Assembly: GCA_005240015.1 (NCBI GenBank)
Contig: SBBV01000228.1
Coordinates: 1-5,208 of the forward strand
DNA: 5,208 bases
DNA from: Candidatus Odyssella thessalonicensis
GTDB lineage: Bacteria > Pseudomonadota > Alphaproteobacteria > Bin65
Reading direction: 5' to 3'
A program made the position numbers and the translations under genes. Every line of letters starts with the position of its first letter. The stretch's first letter is position 1. The notes under the pieces were generated by a model. That model did not search any database, was not told the DNA's origin, and was given only the letters and a program-made list of their open reading frames with translations. Positions 1-5,208 of this stretch are shown in pieces.

Positions 1-1
1 G

Positions 2-316
2 CAGATTGTCCCTGTGGAACGTGTCGCGATGCGGGATCTGGTCCAGCTTGTGCGATCCGGGCAGAAATTTCATCGCGCCCGATTCCACCGGCGCATCGGC
101 CTCGCGATCCGTTACATCCCCACTTACGTGCGGCAGACGAAGGTGGCCGACTCGGCAACCCTCGTGCGCGGCGTCGACCGTCACCGCCATTTCGAAGCCG
201 AGCCCGCGCCCGCCGCCGATCTCGACGCGGCCGCCATCGCCGCGCACAAGCGGGTGATGGAGAAGCAGATCGCGACCTACTACTCGGGCACCGACATCAA
301 GGCGGCGCGGAAGTAG
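2..316 (+). CDS. Phytanoyl-CoA dioxygenase (PhyH) family protein, C-terminal fragment
   Basis: The reading frame is open to the left edge and ends at TAG 314-316, giving 104 residues. Internal GTG or ATG codons at 14 and 29 are probably not true starts. From about position 89 it reads RRIGLAIRYIPTYVRQ, then DSATLVRGVDRHRHFEAEP and a run rich in Pro, Ala and Asp. This is the usual C-terminal signature of bacterial PhyH-family Fe(II)/2-oxoglutarate dioxygenases, which normally have about 270-300 residues. Such enzymes hydroxylate small substrates in the cytoplasm; the substrate cannot be told from this tail. The segment before position 89 fits poorly: the usual HGSxPN motif with the distal iron-binding His is absent from this frame, where LVRSGQKFHR stands instead. 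That may reflect sequence error at the contig edge or real divergence. The gene converges on the small gene at 396-725, with a terminator between. Family assignment is fairly firm; function is not. Confidence 0.8.
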   Translation, partial: QIVPVERVAMRDLVQLVRSGQKFHRARFHRRIGLAIRYIPTYVRQTKVADSATLVRGVDRHRHFEAEPAPAADLDAAAIAAHKRVMEKQIATYYSGTDIKAARK

Positions 317-333
317 CGGCCCCGTCCAACACG

Positions 334-360
334 CAGGGGCCGGTCTGAAGCCGGCCCCTG
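334..360 (+). terminator. Intrinsic-type terminator hairpin between convergent genes
   Basis: A perfect 10-bp stem, CAGGGGCCGG (334-343) with CCGGCCCCTG (351-360), encloses the 7-base loop TCTGAAG. It begins 17 bases after the stop codon of the PhyH-family fragment. The stem is very GC-rich, but only a weak T-containing stretch (TATTG) follows on the + strand and no T tract follows on the - strand, so it is not a textbook rho-independent terminator. Lying between convergent genes, it could act in both directions, stopping read-through from the PhyH gene and from the 109-residue gene, whose stop is at 396-398. Confidence 0.7.
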
Positions 361-395
361 TATTGCGGCGCGATGTTGATGGATGATCTTGCGCG

Positions 396-725
396 CTAGC
401 TCTCCGCGCCGCGGCCGAAGATGGGCTGGTGCGGCGCGCGGTGCTCGAACTCCTGATCGATCTCGGCGAGCCAGCGCTTGAAGTCCCAGGCGAGGAGATC
501 GAAGTCCGATTTTGCGTCGGCCGGCATCTCGATGCGGCCGGTGATGTCGCGGCTGGCGCTGAGCTTCCGGCGCAGCTCGGCGAGCCGGCGGCGGAAATCG
601 TCGGCGGCCTCGCGATGACCGTTGCTGATGCGGCCGCCGTCGATGAGACGATGCAGCGCATCCTGGATCGACGCCTCGAGCCGCTCGAGCGCAATCTCGG
701 GTGAATCGATGGGATAGATATCCAT
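396..725 (-). CDS. Hypothetical 109-residue helical charged protein
   Basis: I do not recognise this protein. The chosen start is the ATG at 725-723, because GGGAG lies 6 bases upstream (736-732). The frame stays open upstream to 950, but that part is the shadow of the hydroxylase gene and is rich in Arg, Ser and Cys. The stop is TAG at 398-396. The protein begins MDIYPIDSPEIALERLEASI, is predominantly helical, and has a charged stretch at about residues 36-58 (REAADDFRRRLAELRRKL) that could form a short coiled coil or helical hairpin. A second helix with DFDLLAWDFKRWLAEIDQEF lies near residues 74-93. It has no Cys, signal peptide or membrane segment, so it is probably cytoplasmic. It lies 94 bases downstream of the hydroxylase large subunit on the same strand, with a hairpin in the gap, so co-transcription is uncertain. 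Third-position GC bias and the ribosome site support a real gene. Confidence 0.68.
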   Translation of the reverse strand: MDIYPIDSPEIALERLEASIQDALHRLIDGGRISNGHREAADDFRRRLAELRRKLSASRDITGRIEMPADAKSDFDLLAWDFKRWLAEIDQEFEHRAPHQPIFGRGAES

Positions 726-731
726 CGCCGT

Positions 732-736
732 CTCCC
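732..736 (-). promoter_or_regulatory. Ribosome binding site of the 109-residue gene
   Basis: On the - strand GGGAG sits 6 bases before the ATG at 725-723. It decides the start in favour of this ATG over the longer frame reaching 950, which would run inside the hydroxylase gene. Confidence 0.6.
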
Positions 737-785
737 GCGTTGTGGAACCACTATTTCCAGAACGCGAGAGACACGACGGGGTTCC

Positions 786-813
786 GGGGGCGCGCGCTTC
801 GGCGCGTGGCCCC
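786..813 (-). terminator. Stem-loop after the hydroxylase large-subunit gene, possible terminator
   Basis: A 12-position stem (786-797 with 802-813) closes a 4-base loop; the + strand loop is C(TTCG)G. There is one G-G mismatch (790/809) and one G-T pair (792/807). On the - strand transcript, which covers the flanking genes, the G-T pair becomes a C-A mismatch and the loop reads CGAA. It begins 6 bases past the TGA of the hydroxylase large subunit (822-820). No T tract follows on the - strand, so it may be a weak terminator or a 3'-end stabilising hairpin that separates the operon from the small downstream gene. Confidence 0.42.
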
Positions 814-819
814 GATCGC

Positions 820-3021
820 TCAACCCTTCTTGAGCGCCGCGAGAACTTTTTCCGGCGTGAACGGAACCGAGCGCAGGCGCACGCCGACCGCGTCGAACAC
901 CGCGTTGGCGATGGCCGAAGGCACCACCGCGGCAGCAGGCTCGCCCGCACCCCACGGCCGCTCGTTGGGCCGATCGATGAGATCGATCACTACGTCGGGC
1001 ACGTCGGGGAAGGTCAGGATCGGGTAGCTCTCCCAGTCGAGGCTCGTCACCGCCGAGCGGCTGAACTTCAGCTCCTCCATGAGCGTGCGGCTCACCGTCT
1101 GCACGACGTTGCCCTCGATCTGGTTCTTGAGTCCGTCGGGGTTGATGATCTGCCCGCAATCATGCGCGACGAAGAAGCGCTCGACCTTGATCTTGCCGCT
1201 CTTCCTGTCGACCGTGACGTCGGCGACCACCCCCACATAGGTGCGCACGAGCTCGTACTTGATGTAGGAGACGCCGCGGCCTTTCGCGACATCGCCGGCG
1301 GCCGGCGCCGCCGCCGATTTGGGCTTCCACTCGGCGAGCTTCGTCAAGCGCTCCAACAGCTCGAGCCCGCGCGGATCCTTGAGATTGCGCCGGCGGAACT
1401 CGAGCGGATCGACTCCGGCCGCCGCCGCCAGCTCGTCGATGAAGCACTCGTTGGCGTAGGTGTTCTGCATGCGGCCCGGCGTGCGGATCCACGACGGCTT
1501 GAACGGCGTCTCGCTGAGCCAGCGCGCGGTCGCCTTCACGTTGGGGAAGCTGTAGGGGATCGCGAGCGACTGGTGGATGTTGCCGGGGAACGCCGAATCC
1601 TTCGGCAGGCCCGAGAGCTCGGCGGCGACCAGCGTCACCTCGAAGCCCTTCGGCCGGTCGGGGATGTAGACCAGCGATTCCCACGCCGCGACATTGCCCT
1701 TGTCGTCGAGCGCGGCCTTGTGCTCGAGCAGCGTCGGCGGGCCCTTGGGGTCCCAGCCGTGTTCGTCGGCGCGGCTCCACTGCACGCGCACCGGCTTGCC
1801 GAGCTCCTTGGCGATGAGCGCCGCGTCGGCCGCGGCGTCCTCGTGGCCGTTGCGGCCGTAGCAGCCCGAGCCTTCGATGTAGATGCAGCGCACGTCCTCG
1901 GGCGTGAGGTCGAGCATCTTGGCGAGCTGCTTCCTCAGGAGATGCGTCGCTTGCGAGGCGGTCCACACCGTGAGCTTGCCGGCCTTGAATTCTGCGACGG
2001 CGCAGGAGGGCCCGATCGAGCCGTGCGTGTGGATCGCGAAGTCGTAGACGGCGGAGAGCGTCTTGGCGCCGGTCTTCATCGCGGCGTCGGTGTCGCCGAC
2101 TTTCTGGAAGACCTCGTCCTTCACCGCCTTGGTGGCGCGGACGTGATCCCAGAGCTTGGCGGCGTCGGGCAGCCCTGCCCAATCCGACCACTTCGCCTTG
2201 ATCGCGCCGGCGGCGCGGATCGCGGCCCACTCGCCGCGCGCGACGGCGGCGAGGAAATTCCCTTTCCGCACGGTCGCGACATAGCCCGGGATCTTCTTGG
2301 CGTCGGCATCGTCGAACGAGACGAGCTCCGCCTTCATGGCCGGCGGGCGCACGACGCGCGCCTGCAGCATGCCGGGCAGCCTGAAGTCCTGCATGTAGGT
2401 GAAGGTGCCGATGACCTTGGCCGGAATGTCGGTGCGCGGCACCGATTTGCCCACGATCGTGTAGCTCGCCGGGCTCTTCACCGGCGCCTTGGCGTCGACC
2501 TTCAGGTCGAAGCGCTTGCCGCCGATCAGCTGGCCGTAGCTGACGGCCTTGCCGCCCTTGGCCGCGATGCGGCCGTCCTTGATCGCGAGCGCATCCTTGG
2601 GAGCGCCGAGGCGCTTCGCCGCCATCTCGATGAGCGCGGCGCGCGCGGTGGCGCAGGCCTGGCGCACCTGCATGCCGCCGGCCTGAATCGTGAGGCTGCC
2701 CCAGGTGATACCCTGGTCGGGCGTGAGCGCGGTGTCGCCCTGGACCACGTCGACGCGCTCGAACGGCACCGAAAGCTCCTCGGCCGCGATCTGCGCGAGC
2801 GCCGTGCGCACGCCGGTGCCGAGATCGACCTTGCCGGAATAGAGCGTCACGGCGCCCTTGGCGTCGATGGCGATGAAGCCGTCGACCTGATCGACCGCCA
2901 CGGTCTTGGCCATCGGCGGCTTGGCCTGCGCGTTGGCGAGGCTTGGCGCAATGGCAAAGGAAACGACGAGCGCGCCCGAGCCCTTCAGCACGTGCCGGCG
3001 CGAAATCCTGGTCTGCAACAT
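820..3021 (-). CDS. Molybdopterin-binding large subunit of a Tat-exported xanthine oxidase family hydroxylase (IorB/NicB-like)
   Basis: This 733-residue protein is the catalytic subunit of a molybdenum hydroxylase, which inserts water-derived oxygen into an N-heterocycle or aldehyde. Residues 1-31 form a twin-arginine signal: SRRHVLKG at 7-14, a hydrophobic stretch, then a likely cut after ANA (29-31). The molybdopterin-binding region holds VDLGTGVRTALAQIAAEEL (65-83) and TWGSLTIQAGG (106-116). IEGSGCYGRNGHEDAAADA (382-400) resembles the glycine-rich segment of NicB-type subunits. WIRTPGRMQNTYANECFIDE (511-530) is typical of COG1529. Near the end GAGE (691-694) supplies the expected catalytic Glu694. 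Length matches IorB (about 780) rather than NicB, which carries C-terminal cytochrome c domains absent here: there is no CXXCH. The start at 3021-3019 is set by GGGAGG 5 bases upstream and by the Tat signal; the frame open to 3090 overlaps the partner gene. The gene follows the Fe-S subunit by 11 bases. Substrate is unknown; an aldehyde or a nicotinate- or isoquinoline-like ring is possible. Confidence 0.93.
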   Translation of the reverse strand: MLQTRISRRHVLKGSGALVVSFAIAPSLANAQAKPPMAKTVAVDQVDGFIAIDAKGAVTLYSGKVDLGTGVRTALAQIAAEELSVPFERVDVVQGDTALTPDQGITWGSLTIQAGGMQVRQACATARAALIEMAAKRLGAPKDALAIKDGRIAAKGGKAVSYGQLIGGKRFDLKVDAKAPVKSPASYTIVGKSVPRTDIPAKVIGTFTYMQDFRLPGMLQARVVRPPAMKAELVSFDDADAKKIPGYVATVRKGNFLAAVARGEWAAIRAAGAIKAKWSDWAGLPDAAKLWDHVRATKAVKDEVFQKVGDTDAAMKTGAKTLSAVYDFAIHTHGSIGPSCAVAEFKAGKLTVWTASQATHLLRKQLAKMLDLTPEDVRCIYIEGSGCYGRNGHEDAAADAALIAKELGKPVRVQWSRADEHGWDPKGPPTLLEHKAALDDKGNVAAWESLVYIPDRPKGFEVTLVAAELSGLPKDSAFPGNIHQSLAIPYSFPNVKATARWLSETPFKPSWIRTPGRMQNTYANECFIDELAAAAGVDPLEFRRRNLKDPRGLELLERLTKLAEWKPKSAAAPAAGDVAKGRGVSYIKYELVRTYVGVVADVTVDRKSGKIKVERFFVAHDCGQIINPDGLKNQIEGNVVQTVSRTLMEELKFSRSAVTSLDWESYPILTFPDVPDVVIDLIDRPNERPWGAGEPAAAVVPSAIANAVFDAVGVRLRSVPFTPEKVLAALKKG

Positions 3022-3026
3022 GGCGC

Positions 3027-3032
3027 CCTCCC
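3027..3032 (-). promoter_or_regulatory. Ribosome binding site of the hydroxylase large subunit
   Basis: GGGAGG lies 5 bases before the ATG at 3021-3019 and immediately follows the TGA (3035-3033) of the small-subunit gene. This tight packing supports translational coupling of the two subunits and fixes the Tat-signal start. Confidence 0.75.
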
Positions 3033-3500
3033 TCAGCCCATCGCCGCCGCGCGCTTCACCGCGCGCACGATGCGCACATGCGTGCCGCACCGGCAGAGAT
3101 TGCCGGCCAGCGCCTGCTTGATCGCGGCGTCACTCGGCCGCCTGTGCTTCGCGAGCAGCGCCGCCGCCTGCATGATCATGCCGTTGATGCAGTAGCCGCA
3201 TTGCACCGCCTGCTCGGCGATGAAGGCCTGCTGCAGCGGATGGAGCTTCTTGCCGGTGCTAAGCCCTTCCAGCGTGGTGACCGGCTTGTTGGCGGCATCG
3301 GCGACCGGGAAGCGGCACGAGCGCACCGCCTCGCCCGCCACGTGCACGGTGCAGGCGCCGCACTGCGCAAGGCCGCAGCCGAAGTGCGGCCCCTTCAGCC
3401 CGAGATCGTCGCGCAGCGCGTAGAGCAGCGGCATCTGCGGATCGTCGACGCGAATTCGGCGGGCGCGTCCGTTGACGCGCAGGTTCAAGCTTGTGGCCAT
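3033..3500 (-). CDS. Two-cluster [2Fe-2S] small subunit of a molybdenum hydroxylase (IorA/NicA-like)
   Basis: This 155-residue protein carries electrons from the molybdenum site of its partner subunit to an acceptor. The N-terminal plant-ferredoxin-like domain (about residues 1-75) binds the first cluster through Cys42, Cys47, Cys50 and Cys62, in FGCGLAQCGACTVHV and later SC. The C-terminal helical domain ([2Fe-2S]_2) binds the second through Cys101, Cys104, Cys136 and Cys138, in QCGYCINGMI and NLCRCGTH. All eight ligands are present and the length equals that of IorA or NicA (about 150-157). The start is the ATG at 3500-3498, with GGGAGG 6 bases upstream; the frame runs on to a GTG at 3653, but that extension looks like non-coding sequence. 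It has no signal peptide of its own, so it would reach the periplasm folded together with the Tat-bearing large subunit, whose gene starts 11 bases downstream. It is the first gene of the operon visible here. Confidence 0.95.
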   Translation of the reverse strand: MATSLNLRVNGRARRIRVDDPQMPLLYALRDDLGLKGPHFGCGLAQCGACTVHVAGEAVRSCRFPVADAANKPVTTLEGLSTGKKLHPLQQAFIAEQAVQCGYCINGMIMQAAALLAKHRRPSDAAIKQALAGNLCRCGTHVRIVRAVKRAAAMG

Positions 3501-3506
3501 GATTGC

Positions 3507-3512
3507 CCTCCC
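3507..3512 (-). promoter_or_regulatory. Ribosome binding site of the [2Fe-2S] subunit
   Basis: GGGAGG is placed 6 bases before the ATG at 3500-3498. It supports this start over the upstream in-frame GTG at 3653, and it is the same hexamer as the one before the large-subunit gene. Confidence 0.7.
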
Positions 3513-3588
3513 GGCGCGAAATCGCCCTGGGGGAACCGCGAGCCTCGGTCGATCCGAAGAGCGGAGCCGGCTTGTCGGGGCCAGGCGG

Positions 3589-3610
3589 ACGGGTTTCGCG
3601 CTACACCCGT
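3589..3610 (-). promoter_or_regulatory. Candidate operator and promoter region of the hydroxylase operon
   Basis: The 208 bases between the metH stop and the small-subunit start (3501-3708) hold no convincing gene. Within them ACGGGT (3589-3594) and ACCCGT (3605-3610) form an inverted repeat with a 10-base spacer, a geometry that a dimeric repressor could read. About 35 bases upstream on the - strand is the only AT-richer patch (3641-3649). It contains TATGGT (3649-3644) as a possible -10 element, but no good -35 element is visible at the right distance. A six-base repeat can arise by chance, so this is a weak call. The gap size itself suggests that the operon has its own promoter. Confidence 0.2.
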
Positions 3611-3708
3611 TTCGTTCGCGCCGGCGGGGTTCCTCCCGGTTTAACCATAGCACGGAATCGGCGCCGACGTGCGCTCGCGCAGGTTCGGCAGACGTTCCCC
3701 GGAGCCGG

Positions 3709-5145
3709 TCACCCGTTCGCGGCGCGCTTCAGCGGTGTGTAGTTGAGGTTGGGCGCGAGCCAGCGCTCGACCTCTTCGAGCGGCATGGCCTTGCGGCGCG
3801 CATAGTCCTCGACCTGGTCGCGCTCGATGCGCGCGACGCCGAAATAGTCGGCATCGGGATGCGCGAAGTACCAGCCGCTCACCGACGAGGCTGGCGTCAT
3901 CGCGCAGCTCTCGGTGAGCGAGACGCCGGCGGCGCGCTCGGCGTCGAGCAGCTGGAACAGCGTTCGCTTCTCGGTGTGGTCGGGGCAGGCGGGATAGCCC
4001 GGCGCCGGCCGGATGCCGCGATAGTGCTCGCCGATGAGATCGACGTTGGAGAGCCGCTCCTCGGGAGCGTAGCCCCAGAATTCCTTGCGCACGCGCTCGT
4101 GCATGCGCTCGGCGAAGGCTTCGGCAAGCCGGTCGCCCAAGGCCTTGACCAGGATGCTGCTGTAGTCGTCGTTGGCGCGCTCGAATTCGAGCGCCTTCGC
4201 CTCGATGCCGGCGCCCGCCGTCACGACGAAGGCGCCGAGCCAGTCGGCGCGACCCGACTCGATCGGCGCGATGTAATCGGCGAGTGCCAGATTGGGCCGG
4301 CCGGGGCTGGGCTTGCGCTGCTGGCGCAGCGTGTAGACGGTGGCGCGGCGTTTGGCGCGCGCCTCGTCGGCGAACAGTACGATGTCATCGCCGTCGCTGT
4401 TCGCGGGGAAAAAGCCCACGACCGCACGCGGACGCGTCCATTTCTCGGCGATCATGCGCTCCAGCATCGAGAGCGCATCCTTGTGCAGCGCGCGCGCCGC
4501 CTCGCCCACCACCGGATCCTCGAGGATCGCCGGATAGGCGCCGGAAAGTTCCCAGGCCTGGAAGAACGGCTTCCAGTCGATGCGCGTGACGAGCTCGCGG
4601 AGATCGTAGTCGTCGAAGACGATCGCGCCGAGGCGGCGCGGCCGCACCGGCGCAAACCGCGCCCAGTCGATCTTCAGTCGATTGGCGCGCGCCTCGGCGA
4701 ACGTGAGCCGCTGGGCGCCCTCGCCTTTCCGCTCGTGCGCCTCGCGCAGCGCCGCGTAGTCGCCCGCGGTCTTCTTGACGAAGGCGGTGCGCTGCTGCGC
4801 CGAGAGCAGCGCCGCGGCGACGCCGACCGCGCGCGAGGCATCCTGCACGTGCACCACCGGCCCGTCGTAGTTGGGCGCGATCTTCACGGCGGTGTGCACG
4901 CGGCTGGTCGTGGCGCCGCCGATCAAGAGCGGCAAGGTGAAGCCCTCGCGCTGCAGCTCGGCGGCGACGTGGCACATCTCGTCGAGCGAGGGCGTGATGA
5001 GGCCCGAGAGCCCGATCATGTCGGCCTTCTCGTGCCGCGCCGTGTCGAGCACCTTGGCGCAGGGCGTCATGACGCCCAAGTCGATGACCTCGTAATTGTT
5101 GCAGCGGAGCACGACGCCGACGATGTTCTTGCCGATGTCGTGCAC
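3709..5145 (-). CDS. metH: Cobalamin-dependent methionine synthase MetH, C-terminal half (5' end missing)
   Basis: MetH transfers the methyl group of 5-methyltetrahydrofolate to homocysteine through methylcobalamin, making methionine in the cytoplasm. About 478 residues remain, against roughly 1230 for the full enzyme; the homocysteine, folate and cap domains lie beyond the edge. The fragment opens at VHDIGKN, whose His (residue 2) is the lower cobalt ligand (His759 in E. coli). The B12 Rossmann domain follows, with GLSGLITPSLDEM (45-57) and IGGATTSRVHTAVKI (75-89). The AdoMet-binding reactivation domain has Asp190 in RIDWKPFF and RPAPGYPACPDH (379-390), giving Arg379 and Tyr384, counterparts of E. 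coli Asp946, Arg1134 and Tyr1139. The protein ends LNYTPLKRAANG at the TGA 3711-3709, a natural C terminus. The GTG at 5145-5143 is an internal Val codon, not a start. The preceding residue should be the Asp of DxHxxG but reads Ala, because genuine metH sequence stops there and a fold-back copy begins. Confidence 0.96.
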   Translation of the reverse strand: MHDIGKNIVGVVLRCNNYEVIDLGVMTPCAKVLDTARHEKADMIGLSGLITPSLDEMCHVAAELQREGFTLPLLIGGATTSRVHTAVKIAPNYDGPVVHVQDASRAVGVAAALLSAQQRTAFVKKTAGDYAALREAHERKGEGAQRLTFAEARANRLKIDWARFAPVRPRRLGAIVFDDYDLRELVTRIDWKPFFQAWELSGAYPAILEDPVVGEAARALHKDALSMLERMIAEKWTRPRAVVGFFPANSDGDDIVLFADEARAKRRATVYTLRQQRKPSPGRPNLALADYIAPIESGRADWLGAFVVTAGAGIEAKALEFERANDDYSSILVKALGDRLAEAFAERMHERVRKEFWGYAPEERLSNVDLIGEHYRGIRPAPGYPACPDHTEKRTLFQLLDAERAAGVSLTESCAMTPASSVSGWYFAHPDADYFGVARIERDQVEDYARRKAMPLEEVERWLAPNLNYTPLKRAANG

Positions 5146-5208
5146 CGCTGCAACAATTACGAGGTCATCGACTTGGGCGTCATGACGCCCTGCGCCAAGG
5201 TGCTCGAC
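5044..5208. repeat. Perfect 64-bp inverted repeat (fold-back) at the right edge
   Basis: Bases 5044-5107 are the exact reverse complement of 5145-5208, around a 37-base loop (5108-5144). The left arm is ordinary metH coding sequence on the - strand (CNNYEVIDLGVMTPC). The right arm encodes the same peptide on the + strand and runs to the last base of the window. The conserved metH frame breaks exactly at the inner border of the right arm. A natural hairpin inside an essential conserved domain is implausible, so this is most likely a chimeric fold-back from amplification, library preparation or assembly. Confidence 0.93.

Noticed and set aside
726..950. Extension of the 109-residue gene upstream to 950.
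   Set aside because: The added 75 residues are Arg-, Ser- and Cys-rich shadow sequence, lying mostly inside the hydroxylase large-subunit gene.
3022..3090. Extension of the large subunit by 23 residues to position 3090.
   Set aside because: It would overlap the small-subunit coding sequence and bury the Tat signal. The ATG at 3021 has a strong ribosome site at the right distance.
742..3195. A very long open frame (817 codons) on the + strand, antisense to the whole hydroxylase large-subunit gene.
   Set aside because: Its product is a low-complexity mix of Arg, Ala, Gly, His, Asp and Leu, as expected for the antisense frame of GC-rich codons. It resembles no family, while the opposite strand encodes a clear enzyme with Tat signal and catalytic motif.
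3644..3649. TATGGT on the - strand as a confident -10 promoter element.
   Set aside because: No matching -35 element lies 16-18 bases upstream. It is only mentioned within the weak regulatory call.
3501..3653. N-terminal extension of the [2Fe-2S] subunit from a GTG at 3653, adding 51 residues.
   Set aside because: The extra residues are Arg-rich and unlike any targeting signal. The ATG at 3500 has a good ribosome site, and the 155-residue product matches the family length.
5143..5145. GTG as a true start of a short stand-alone cobalamin-binding protein.
   Set aside because: The Val is part of the internal DVHDIGKN motif of MetH and the protein continues through the reactivation domain. The upstream sequence is a fold-back copy, so the apparent start is an artefact of truncation.
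5044..5208. A hairpin telomere, transposon end or regulatory cruciform.
   Set aside because: Both arms are metH coding sequence, the frame breaks at the inner border, and the repeat ends at the sequence end. All of this points to a technical fold-back.

Overview
The window is GC-rich (clearly above 60% by eye) and its proteins read like those of an alphaproteobacterium, probably Hyphomicrobiales or Rhodospirillales. This is a judgement from protein style and codon use; no search was run. Both edges cut through genes. The right edge carries a fold-back duplication, so the window is probably a whole short contig, plausibly metagenomic.

Layout: (1) 2-316 (+): C-terminal end of a phytanoyl-CoA dioxygenase (PhyH) family protein, cut by the left edge, followed at 334-360 by a strong stem-loop terminator. 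(2) 396-725 (-): a 109-residue helical, charged protein of unknown function, convergent with the first gene. (3) 820-3021 (-) and 3033-3500 (-): a two-gene operon for a molybdenum hydroxylase of the xanthine oxidase family. The small subunit has two [2Fe-2S] clusters. The large subunit is the molybdopterin subunit and has a Tat signal peptide. Its closest family types are isoquinoline 1-oxidoreductase IorAB and nicotinate dehydrogenase NicAB. (4) 3709-5145 (-): the C-terminal half of cobalamin-dependent methionine synthase MetH, from the cobalt-ligand histidine to the natural stop. (5) 5044-5208: a perfect 64-bp inverted repeat with a 37-base loop. Here metH sequence turns back on itself, most likely an artefact.

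How the genes relate: the two hydroxylase subunits form one enzyme. Electrons would pass from substrate at the Mo centre through the two Fe-S clusters to an external acceptor. No FAD subunit and no CXXCH cytochrome is encoded here, so the acceptor is not visible. The Tat signal on the large subunit suggests the assembled pair is exported folded to the periplasm. metH shares the strand but is separated by about 210 bases and looks functionally unrelated. The PhyH protein and the 109-residue protein have no demonstrable link to the others.

I found no convincing novel system, RNA gene, mobile element or CRISPR array. The points most worth checking are the edge artefact, the disturbed sequence at the start of the PhyH fragment, and the missing electron acceptor of the hydroxylase.
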